This document shows positions 48,344-58,807 of a DNA stretch of 64,000 bases, piece after piece. A program made the translations under genes and the position numbers. Location: contig JAZARR010000213.1 in the NCBI GenBank assembly GCA_037389465.1, positions 5,004,501 to 5,068,500 of the forward strand, in the 5' to 3' direction. The DNA comes from Baylisascaris procyonis (Eukaryota; Nematoda; Chromadorea; Rhabditida; Ascarididae). The number at the start of each line of letters is the position of its first letter. Position 1 is the stretch's first letter. The notes below the pieces were generated by a model. The model saw nothing but the letters and a program-made list of their open reading frames with translations. It made no database searches and was not told where the DNA came from.

Positions 48344-50880
48344 GTATTTCTCATTGAATTTTCCGCATAGACACTCTTCACGCTGAATGATGGAACACTG
48401 GAGGAATCATCAATGTTCCTCCAGCAATGAAAAGTGCAAAAGGTTGCCATTGCGGCGGAGCCAAATTTTTGCTCATTTGCTCTCAGAGGCGCTTCTCGTT
48501 GAGGCAACTTCTTTTGTCGTTTTATTTTGAAGAGTCCTCAATCATATTCGAAATGCCATTATATTAGTGCTTAAATTGCTAGTTCGAAAACAATAAGCGC
48601 ATTAGCAACGCGTGCGAGAAGAAGCATATTGTTTCACACTATACGATTGCTTTGTGCAATATCAGGCGATTCTATGCACACTCACTAAAAAAGTGAGCGG
48701 AAACAAAAGTCTATCGAAGGCGCCACATTAATCTCGACGAAGAGATTCCCACGGAGTCATTTATTTATGTCATCATTGTTAAGAAATAGTTATGTTGACA
48801 TGCAACATTTTCTTGCGAGCAAACTCTACAAGCATTTACTCAAACAACATCTTCAAACTCTTCATATCTTATGAAAGAGTTGTTCCGTCTCAATAAATGA
48901 GGCTGAGCGAAAATATAAATAGGGTATAAAATGCAGAAGTGACTCAATCACTTAAATGTGGTTATTGCGTACAAGTGTGAATTTCATCCCAATGTCCTTC
49001 CAAACTCATGATGCATCGCTGATTGAGGGATCTAGTATATCTGTGCGATCGGGAAGCACATGTGGCCGAGAGATTCCCGAACGCCATGCTTTGCATAACC
49101 GAAAGCCAATTTGACATATAGCAAGTATATATTAGTGATTAATAAATTGCACCTTGAAAGAGCAACTAAACCGCGGCAAAATTTGAAAACATATGACCAA
49201 GCACATAACTGACATAGACGAATAGAATCCATTGAGTTCTATGAAAAAGAAAAAGAAAGAAAAGAATAGAATTTTGCAAGAAGCAGTCTAATTAGAACAG
49301 CTGCGCTTCACCGAAAAATGGTATCTTGAAAAGATTTTTTTGTGAATTCAAATGCAACAACGTTGTGAATACTTAAGCCGTACATAAAATAGAAGACTTA
49401 GCTTATTTCAAAAATATAAACATTGGAAACTGAGCATTTTTGGTGCAACGATGAATGAGTCATTGTCCGCTTCGTTTGCATATGACTAAGTAGCATATGC
49501 CACCGAATTCACTTTTATTTGTTCAGCCGTAGAATGGAATAAAATGAAATGAAATGGAATGGGAGATTTTTATTCTCATTATAGATATGAATCTTCATTG
49601 GATACAATCGGTAGGAATGACAGAATAAACCGGTTGCAAATTGTGGTTGCTGGGTTGCTTAGAACGATTATTTTCACTAAAAATTCCATTTCGTTCACAT
49701 ATTTATCAACAATTTTGAGCGAGTTCTGCAATGGTCTGACTTCTTGAAGAGTTGTTTAAGTTGTTGTTTTATTGTGCGGCAACAAGTTTGCTTAAAATCT
49801 TTCTGAACTCTTCCTCCGTCATTTCATTGGTCATTTGACTTTCCTCATTCGTGCAGTGATGATCAAATTTTCTGAATATTTATAGTGTTATTAGAGCGCC
49901 ATTGTCGATAATTTTATTCAGTAGATGAGTGTCTATTTCATAAGTCCTCATTGTTATTGCTATGAATGTTAGTATTTTTGATACAGTCAGGTTATTTATA
50001 AGCTCTTCTGCGTTTTTATTAGGTTATAATAGCCATATTGCTTGCATTTAATAAGGAATCTTGCAACAGTTTTTCGATTTCTCGGCTAGATTTCTACGGG
50101 AATATAAGCGATTCGTCTTTTCTAAGTGTCGGGTTGTGAGGCTCCTTTTTTATATGATCAGACCTGTCAGAAGTTTCTTATTGAATAAGAAGTCTTAGCT
50201 TAGCGCAGAAGCTGCCAGCTAAAGATAAAACCGCTTAGAGAACGTTAAATTTCATGTTTTCTTTTCTTTTCCGCTCGTAATTACTCAATTTTTTTCATGT
50301 ATTTATGAAGGGAGAATTCGTTATCGATATTTTGTAGCATTTTAAAATTTGTCAGTCGCGCAGCATTTCCTACTTGTTGCGGCTATCAGCTTCTAAAGAA
50401 AGAAACTTTCTTATAGAGATGAACTTATGAGCAATGGAAATCTAGTACTGAAATGGGAGTAAACCATATAACAGTTGTTTTGAATATAGGTCACTGAGCT
50501 TTGATTGCAAACGAAGGAATCCATTCATCGGAGGTCTTCACTTTGAAGCATTGCAAGAGATGTTCTTCTTCAATGATGTTAAACCGCTATGTTCATCAAT
50601 GCTATAAGACAGTTTAAAAGATTATGAAATGAATTCATGCTTTAAGCATTTTACTTCGCTTCCACCTTCGTCATTTAGGCGCTCGATATTTTGGTAGAAA
50701 TTAATGAAGCCGTATAGGTTTTTGCTTTGCTTTAGTCAATATCCGTTGGCTGATGTCATTGAAGCAAATATTATAGATTCGCTCTTAGAAAAGAGGTCAC
50801 ATATGCTATTTCAAACTATAGAATTCCTTAGATCTTTTGAGATCTTGAATGTGGTCGAGATGTTAAAGCTGTAGCTGAAG
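48344..50880. other. No clear exon; possibly intron of the three-exon gene
   Basis: The plus-strand gene must continue past its donor at 48344, but no exon with fitting phase was found here. A 62-codon frame at 49559 is weak. Confidence 0.35.
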
Positions 50881-50889
50881 AACTTGAAC

Positions 50890-51156
50890 TTAAGCTTTGC
50901 CCTGTGTGCGTTTTTTTGCGCCCTCATTACGCTTCCGTTGCGAGCTCTCTTCGCTACGCGAAAGGCTGCTTGCCACGCCTACCCACTTCTCAGCTACTAC
51001 GACGCACAAAAGATGCGATAAACGTATTCGTGGAATCCGTTGCAGTTTTTTTGCACGAAGTTTTTGCATCCGATCTTCCGGCTTTTTGGTCGCATTTCTT
51101 ATGCTTGCTCTGGCTAGCGTAAGGTTTGTGGTGTCTTCATGCTTTTGTGATTCATT
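50890..51156 (-). CDS. Lys/Arg-rich open block, candidate terminal exon
   Basis: The minus strand is open for 88 codons and ends in TAA at 50890. The frame has strong purine-first codon bias and is very basic: KPEDRMQKLRAKKLQRIPRI, a short hydrophobic piece LLCVVVAEKW, then SSLSRSEESSQRKRNEGAKK. No ATG lies near its 5' end, so it would be an internal or terminal exon. The region is richer in G+C than its surroundings. Long T-rich frames read on the plus strand are its complement and look less like protein. Function unknown. Confidence 0.27.
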   Translation of the reverse strand, partial: NESQKHEDTTNLTLARASIRNATKKPEDRMQKLRAKKLQRIPRIRLSHLLCVVVAEKWVGVASSLSRSEESSQRKRNEGAKKRTQGKA

Positions 51157-51235
51157 CTACATCATCGGATTCTGAAACGTTCTAAGTGTGAACCCCGTTC
51201 TGGAACACACATGGTGTAAACGCTGAACTTATCAG

Positions 51236-51592
51236 CGTTCACCCATATACTGTCTTGTGGAACAATGGGAGCAGTTGCTGGCAAAATTGTGGCAGCTTTG
51301 AAGAGAGAGCACAACTGAAAGCTCTGTTAGCGACGTGGCTAGTTCTCTGTTTTCAAGAGCTATTCCAAGTAAAGTCGTTCCAAAATAAGATGAAGTCAAA
51401 TGCTAGTACCATCACTCTATTCGTATTCATCCGCTGTTCGGCTCAACACCGTCCGGATTATTGATTTACACGATTGAATTCATATTCCTAGGCGTCAGTG
51501 ATATCACAAATGCATCGGTCGCCGATGAAGCGCCCCATTTCCGGCCGAGATCCATTCTGTTTGTTTCGCCTTCGGAAGAGTGCCACTTATGA
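51236..51592 (+). CDS. Candidate two-exon fragment with a 38-nt intron
   Basis: Exon 51236-51368 follows CTTATCAG and ends at CCAA|GTAAAG, reading VLWNNGSSCWQNCGSFEERA and then a hydrophobic stretch, LLATWLVLCFQELFQ. A second block, 51407-51592, follows AATGCTAG in matching phase 0. It reads HPLFGSTPSGLLIYTIEF, then ITNASVADEAPHFRP, and ends in TGA. The implied intron of 38 nt (51369-51406) is at or below the usual nematode minimum, so the join is uncertain and the blocks may be separate. No family recognised. Confidence 0.28.
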
Positions 51593-53181
51593 CCATCAGC
51601 AGCTGAGAGGTTCACTTTTTTAAATTTGCAATTTTAGGTAATAGCTTATGGCGTGATTAGAGCAATTCTTTCATTGTGCACCCATTGATTTTTGTGATTT
51701 TCTTGAGATGTTTTTACTGCTTATTGGACTCTTTCTTGTCATTCCATAAGTCATCTTTCACTAATACCGTACTTCTCTTCGCCACTTATATGAGGCTCAA
51801 ATGACGTGTTGGTAATATTACAATGGTTGTTTATAATCTGTCAACAACGCTTTTCGTTAAATACCTTAATATAAGGTCGGTAGTACCGTAGATAAGTTGT
51901 GAAAATGAAATGAGTGGAGCATTCCTGGCTGTGAAAGTAGAGTTGGCACTATGCCGCTTCCTATATCAATGGCGTTACGCTATAAGAAAAAAAGACAAGT
52001 CTTATTTCGCATTGACGAAATCGCTGTTGCGAAATAATCAAACACCTTGAAAATTTCCTTCCTCCTATATTGTGGATAATACTTGTGTGTGAACAGCTGG
52101 TTGCAAATGCTGAAATCGTTACGCGTGGATGATATGCTTGTTTTGTTCAAAAAATCCTCAAAATGTCGTATATCATTTTCTCACCGCAACTAATGTTATC
52201 GGGAAAAAAGTCTGATTGTTTTAAGTTTAGAACGGTTCAAATCAAAACTGTTCTAATGTTTTTATGTTAAATTCGTAACGTCTAGACGGTCGATTTTTCT
52301 GATTACATTCTATGAAATCACAGGGAAATGCAACAAAAAGTTTGCACATGAAATCAGCGATCACTGTAATTATGCGATCGTTCAAAGAATTTAAATGTAA
52401 TTCTACACTTCACTGTTTCCGGCCAAATATTCCGGCAAAATTGCTCTGATTGGTCAATATTGAATTGTCTATGGAAATGTTTGCAGACATTTGATCGTGA
52501 CAAACACGAAACATCATCGTGGTAACGTCGTTATTGTTTTAGTGCCAACAGCATTCGAAATGAGAATGACTAATCATGCGAAAGAGCCATTAATCTTCTT
52601 GGGTTGTGTTCGATTCTTGTACATACCTGCGAAAGCAGTTTTTTTCCTCATCGATTAGTTTAAAAAATTTTCTCGAGAGTTTCTCATTTCTATTTTTCTT
52701 TCGCTTTCGTTAAAAAAAGTGTTTTTATTCGGGAAGACGTCGGTGGTTAAGTGAAACTTTCCATAGCTTCAAGCGTAAATGTTTTGTCAATTCTTAGGCC
52801 TTTCGGCGGACTGCAAAAAACATCGAACAGAACAAGTTCTGAAATTTTTCAGATGGTATATTGCAAAAGAAGTGAATACAACAACTCTTTTGTATAGAGA
52901 AAAAAAAAGGTTAAAAATTCATGAAATAAAGTTCAGTTATATGATCGTTGAAAGCGTCAAATAGGTAGCAGATAATATTCACTCTCAATTTGCAAGAATT
53001 GCTGCTGTATAAATTTCAGAATGCTGTATATTTGGGCATCCTGATACTTTTCGGTTCTTGCGCGCTCATTGCCTCTAACTTTCTTCATTGAGGTCAACGC
53101 ACTTTGTTATTTGTCGTACGCAGACGAAATTGTTCGTGAAATTTCCCTTTATCAGCGCGTTTTAGTTGAGTTAGGTGCGAA

Positions 53182-53461
53182 AATGTTTCGTTAAACGTAT
53201 GACGATAAATCGTTGCAAGAGTGCACTGTAGAAATTTGGTTCTTGAAATGTTGGTCCTGGATGCCATCATTGATGGTATCATCTCGTGGAGCAGAGACTG
53301 TTCCAGAGGATCCATGTTTGCAGGGTTGTGGAGGGCAGGAAACAGCAACAGTTGAAAACGGCAAACCCATCCAGAATCCAAAACTGAGTGCTCAGGTGTG
53401 TTATATTTTAGAATGTACAGGAAATGGAATAGGGTTTGTTTGGACATCAAGTTCGTATTGA
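53182..53461 (+). CDS. Cys-containing open block, candidate exon
   Basis: The plus strand is open for 92 codons from 53182 to TGA 53461, without an ATG near the 5' end. It reads LQECTVEIWFLKCWSW, then ETVPEDPCLQGCGGQETATV, then ENGKPIQNPKLSAQ. A splice donor CAG|GTGTGT at 53396 may end the exon there, and TTTGCAG at about 53326 may be an inner acceptor. The opposite strand carries a 118-codon frame (53094-53450) that looks less like protein. The phase does not join directly to the three-exon gene at 45-48 kb. Confidence 0.25.
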
Positions 53462-54496
53462 GTTCTCTCGCACTCCACTGGCATTTTCTATAGTCAATAG
53501 CATAGCGTTTGGCGAAGCAACCTTTGCATGGCGAAGCAACTGATTTCAGGTGTATATACTGAACCTCTAAATCTTGAGCTGTTTTATGAGGCGAATCCGG
53601 TAAGAAAAATGTGTGATTGTCAGATATTCATTGTGAACAAAATAATCCGAGCTCTTTTATGCTGTGACTTTTTATGAAGATAACTGCGAAAACCGCAAAA
53701 GTAAATTGATCCACCTATAACGTTTCATCACTTAGACAGTTAAAACGACATAGCTTTAGGGATGTCACAGATTGCCAGTGATGAGTGTTACCTAAGCGTC
53801 ACTCTTTATCAGTACTGTTAACTTAGATGTTAATTGCAATCGGCGTTCCCACTTATTTCGCTGAGCGCTTTTGTGTAAAAATTTTTCCTATGCAATAAGT
53901 CATCACTTCAATCGACATCTTCGTCCACAAAACAAGGCGATTGACGAGCAACAACTGTGTAAAAACATTGCTGTTCTCATAGATTTCTAGTATTGAGTTC
54001 GATGAGCTCCTCTTTATTCATAGAATATCAAATGTTATTGCTACAACACCATATCAGCTATCAGAACTCAGTAAGCTATCAACTATTAACTTTCCTCTAG
54101 CGTTCCAATAAATAATCGGTGAAGGCTTCAGGTTTTTCAATGTTCCCATCCTTTCTGCGATATATGTGACTCAAAACTTTGATTGAGGCCACACAAAGCC
54201 TGCTTTTAATTGGCTTCGTTCACTGCGATGTTCGAAGTGAATTTTGCTTATGAAGAAAGCATTCATCTTACATATGTAATGTAGCAAGGATAAAACTATA
54301 TTAATGAATATGAATTTCTTGTGATAAAGGATTCATGCCACTTTCATTCACTCTTTTAACTACGCAACATTTGAAAAATGATACAAAAGTTGATTAGAGT
54401 ATTCTTGCACAAATAAACGAATTCGACACTTATAATGCTGTAATATGTTCTTGGAAGATGGCAACTCTATTCAAAATCGTTTCATTTTTATATTTG

Positions 54497-54706
54497 CTAA
54501 TTCATCTTCGGGCATAAGAGTGCAATGGACAGCATGCAAGCTTTGGATAGTCCTCTAGATGTGCAGTAATTGTTCTTCTTATCGCACTGCTTTTCTTGGA
54601 CTCCGTGTTCTGATACCTCATCATCCTGCACTTTGTCTTTGAGAAACATTGAACAATTGAAAATTCCGTCAATATGGCTGTTGCATTTGTTTGCGCCTTG
54701 AATCAA
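54497..54706 (-). CDS. Six-cysteine open block, candidate terminal exon
   Basis: This minus-strand frame ends in TAG at 54497 and is open to about 54715. It has no ATG at its 5' end, so it would be a last exon. It holds six cysteines spaced x9, x22, x6, x8 and x7: CNSHIDGIFNC, then QCDKKNNYC, then KACMLSIALLC. Even cysteine number and spacing suggest a small disulphide-bonded extracellular domain, as is common in nematode secreted proteins. I cannot assign a family. About 60% of codons begin with a purine. Confidence 0.3.
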   Translation of the reverse strand: MIQGANKCNSHIDGIFNCSMFLKDKVQDDEVSEHGVQEKQCDKKNNYCTSRGLSKACMLSIALLCPKMN

Positions 54707-54719
54707 TCTTGCTTACTCA

Positions 54720-57700
54720 TTTATTCTTGTTTGTGGGCTGAAATATGATCACGCAATTTCTCGTCAAATGACTCCTATTCGTAGATGCCAAATCAATAAA
54801 AAATAGATTTTTTGCTCGAAAAAATTGAATTCTTGGGATGTTTGCATATGTAGTGTGATGCTATTCTCTCGGCATGTTTCTTTTTCACTGCGGGATTTTT
54901 TGATGCTGAAAGCGTGGGAGAAAATTTCAAATTAGACAAAAATTTTTTCTTGACTAGAAAAAATTTTTCATAGAGGAAGCTTCACAACTTCCAAACGCTC
55001 AAAGATTACACTTTTTCGCATCTTAGTTTCATTCAGAAAACTATTTATTGAATCCGAGAAGTGATGCCGAACTGAAAGAATCAAAGAATTGCAAAATTAG
55101 TAGAAATAATTTAAACTTACTCTTCAACTTTTGATTAATTGATCATGAAATTATCGCTTAACATTCAGAGACTTAAAAAAAAGTTAAATTCGGCAAAAGG
55201 GGATAAACTAATCAATAGAACTGACAAGATATGGATTCAGAAAAAACCAAAAATTAGAGAAAAATTTTAATCGACACTCATATATCTATAGGAAAAATGG
55301 TTGTCACGAAATAACGCATAATGAAAATAAATTCTTTTTCAACGCATTCCGGATGGAATCGTGAACACAGAGATCATAAGATTTAATCAGTTCCCATTAA
55401 AGACTACCTATTGATTCGGACGTATTCAACAGCGAAACGTTGCAAAAGTGAAATTTAAGCAACTTACCATTTCCAGCGTTTTTCATTTGCGCTGAAAAAC
55501 ATATTTCCGGCGGTTTCTATTATCGAAACAAACTTTTGAAGACGCAATGAAAAATTTTACAACAACATTTTCGGCGAGATTTTCTCGTTGTTTGGTTAGC
55601 GATTGTAATGTATGCACATAGATAGGTTTAGAGAATTATCACTGCCACAGCGATAAAACATAGAAGAGAGAGCATTTTGGTCGTTACTGATTTTATCTTA
55701 CCGTTACTCATAACTTATCTGCGATATTATTTCCGTTCACAAGATATGCCTTTGCTTTTTGATTTGTTTCACGTAGTAGGTGAACATCGAGGAAGCTAAA
55801 CTGCTCTGTCCCATATTATTCACTTTCGCAAATTGGCGTTGACGAAGCGCATCAGGGCAGCGTCATGTCTCTGAATGCGTAAGTATGTGTGTCCGTCTGT
55901 CTGTTTGTCTGGCGATTTGAATTCAGAAACGACAGAAGCTAGGATTACAAAATTTCGTCGATATAAAACACAATATCTCTTGTCTCATATTCCACATTGA
56001 TCTCTTAATCTCGTAAAGGGACTATGGAGGTTAAAACTGAAGAAAGAGTTCCGTATTGCTACATTGGCCGCATTTTCGTCTTAGTTTTGGACTAGAAGAC
56101 ATCGAGTTCGCAACGAAAGATTTGTATGGATGGTTGAATCATTTAAAATGAGGAGGCATTATTCCTCATATTTAAACTTTTCCGGTGACTGGTAAAATTG
56201 ATTGATCAGGTAAGTGAAGAGCAAAAGCTTTTACCGGGGCAGCTCCTGTGAAGAGCTTTCTTCTTATAGCTTTGAAAAAACGAACTCTTATAGTGCGTTG
56301 CCACTTCTCACCTTCTCATCGTACCTCTAGTTACACAAGTCTATAGTATTAACAGAACTGAGCTGTTCTCCTCTGCCTACCAACGCGGATATCGAAAGTT
56401 TAAAGGGAAAATTTCTTGTGAGGCAGTCATTCCATTGGGAAATTTTTGTTGTTTCCGATTGTATAAGAAATTGATTAAATTTCCGCTTCTTCTTAGCACC
56501 TCACTATTTCCATTCGAAGAAAACTTCCGCTCATCAGCCATAATTGGATTTGATTTGAATCCATTTCTTGTTTTCTACTAGTTATGCGCTTATTTTCACA
56601 GAGGTTTTTCCACTCCATTTCAAAAGAAATCAACGAAACGCAATTAAAAGGGCGGCGAATAACATAAAGCAAGTAGAAATTTAATGACTAATTCGAGAGT
56701 ACGACGCTAGTGACCTTCTAGAGATTCGCGATCTTAAAGCAATTATGATGATACGTATTGAATGTCTATAAAAGTGAATGTATCATTCAAGGACAATCGG
56801 GGCGCATAATAATGACCACAATGAAGCAGATTTTGCACTATGAACGAAAATAATGGCACACTTTGACCTCAATCCATATTTTATTGAAGTTTAACCGTAT
56901 ATCACGCCAACTTTGAGTATTTAGTCATCGACCTATTCGGAGAGCAATTCAATTATATTTTTTCAGCGTTGATTGCCGACATCTTCGTCTAAAAATAAAT
57001 GCAAACCCATTAAACAGACAACGTCTTGTATGTCCTTAGTTTTTTTCTCATTTTTAATTCTATTTTATTTCACATGAATGTCAAATTCTCGAAAATTTTG
57101 AAATTATCTGTGGCTTCGTAATTGGAACCGAAAATTTATAAATGAATTACCTTTCATTTGCAAGAAAAATCTCAGTAATTTATTGCTAGTCATAAGGAAT
57201 CATTTGAACGAATTGCAACCACCAACATACATTCGTGAAAGCAGCCCACATCAATCACACCTGTCTTCTTGAACTTGCTATCGTCGACGATCATAAACTT
57301 AAGTCAGTTGTTGGTGAAAAAAAACGACCGCAAGCATCTCATTTCACAAGGTTGCATATGAAAATTTCGCTGAGCAATCACAGCTGCGTCGAATAATTCT
57401 GTATGTTTTTCATGCAATCCCAAATAAAAATATGAAAATTGAAAATGTTTTTGATATCGAGTTCGACTGATGTTTGAAATCAGCGAAAGGATGAGAAATA
57501 TTCGTGAAAATGAGTATCGATGAGAAGTGATAAACTTCAAACAGATTTCTACTTCATGTGATCACTGATTATAAATGTATAAATCGCTTGGCTAAAATGG
57601 CCAGCATATCCTAAGTGGATGGTGGTAACATACCAACACAACATGACCTATTCAAAATGCTTGCCCCCATGATACTATCTAAAGTGTTATATCTGCCGGA

Positions 57701-57930
57701 CAGCTCAATCAGACCTCACTTATTTGACAACTTTGTGCATTTGTGAACTTCTAGAGAAATTTAAATGTCCACTTTCACCTATCGATTAATAAGTTTGTTT
57801 TGCTCAGAATATAATTCTATAGGCGCAGAAATCGATAAATAAAGTGCGCTATCCCCCATCTTAGTGTTATCCAACGCTACGCATCCGCCGATATTGATAA
57901 GTGAGCAATTGAAGAAATTTTTTGATGATA
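54720..57930. other. No supported gene
   Basis: AT-rich, with the fifth copy of the GTCT repeat. A minus-strand frame at 57304-57540 starts with TTG and has no good splice support. Confidence 0.45.
55873..55911 (+). repeat. GTCT-type interspersed repeat, copy 5
   Basis: ATGTGTGTCCGTCTGTCTGT followed by TTGTCT. Preceded by TCATGTCTCTG and followed after about 38 nt by AAATTT, like copy 1. Confidence 0.55.
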
Positions 57931-57936
57931 CGGCAG

Positions 57937-58170
57937 CAGGGTTAAGCGGGATTTGTTCGAGAGACGTCGATCGTTAAAGTGGTTTCGTTTGTTGGAAGGC
58001 AACCGACGAGTGCAGTTTATTAGCGAAAAGAAGTGAGTGCAAGACAACGATCATCGACGTCGCTACGACAACACTGCTTGCGCTTCTTCAGCACCCAACA
58101 ACGTCTCTCAGTAGGAGCTGTGTGGCGGCATTCTCGGCGGTATAGAGCTGCTGCATGCTGCTCACTTTGA
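57937..58170 (+). CDS. Two-exon candidate, basic C-terminal fragment of unknown protein
   Basis: Exon 57937-58032 follows the acceptor GATACGGCAG and ends at a strong donor, AA|GTGAGT. Exon 58092-58170 follows CTTCTTCAG and ends in TGA. The intron is 59 nt, and the phases agree (two bases plus one). The peptide is very basic: RVKRDLFERRRSLKWFRLLE, then RRVQFISE, then a C-terminal part with RRYRAAACCSL. The start is missing. It lies 638 nt upstream of the large ORF on the same strand. An 80-codon ATG frame on the opposite strand (58020-58262) overlaps the second exon and is a competing reading. No family recognised. Confidence 0.33.
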
Positions 58171-58807
58171 CGACCAACCAACACTCTGACTCCGCTCACT
58201 GGTTCGATCGCTAACCTTTTTAACGAAAACAGGACCCTATGTCCTCTTTTCGTCGAGTTCATTCTAAGTTCACGTCCACCTTGTGACCGTGATTCATCTT
58301 ATTCATCACTATTTGTTGGTGATTGCGAGTTGGGGAAACATCTTTCCCGATCGCCGCCTAACAACATATTTTCGAATAAAAGGATTAAAAGAATCAATGG
58401 ATTCAAAAAACGGTCGTGCGCTGAACGTCGTCAGATGTATGCAGTTGTCCGGCGAATTTTATTTCCGTAGAAGTTCCACGGTTCCGGATTTTTGATTTAG
58501 AACTTGTGATCTACAAATTGATTCTATTCGATCTGAACTTGATGATAATTCCATCGAATATGCGCTTCTTGATTTCCGAATGACAGCGTATATCATTGTT
58601 GTGATTTAATATGAAGTTCGGAGATTGGCGACGAAATATTAGCATAGTGATTATAATAATTTCAATGAGATATTGAATGCTTTTGATTGCGACTTATTTC
58701 TGATCGACTCATTGTGTGCAAATATCATTGCGATTGCATAATTCAACATATTATTTGTGTTTGCTAATTTGTTCACTATTCCACTTACGATATTATCACC
58801 GCAAAAA

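Noticed and set aside
53094..53450. 118-codon minus-strand frame
   Set aside because: The opposite strand has better codon bias and a donor site. This one looks like its shadow.
58757..58807. Upstream extension of the large ORF
   Set aside because: The codon at 58757 is GTG, not ATG; initiation there is not expected in a eukaryote.
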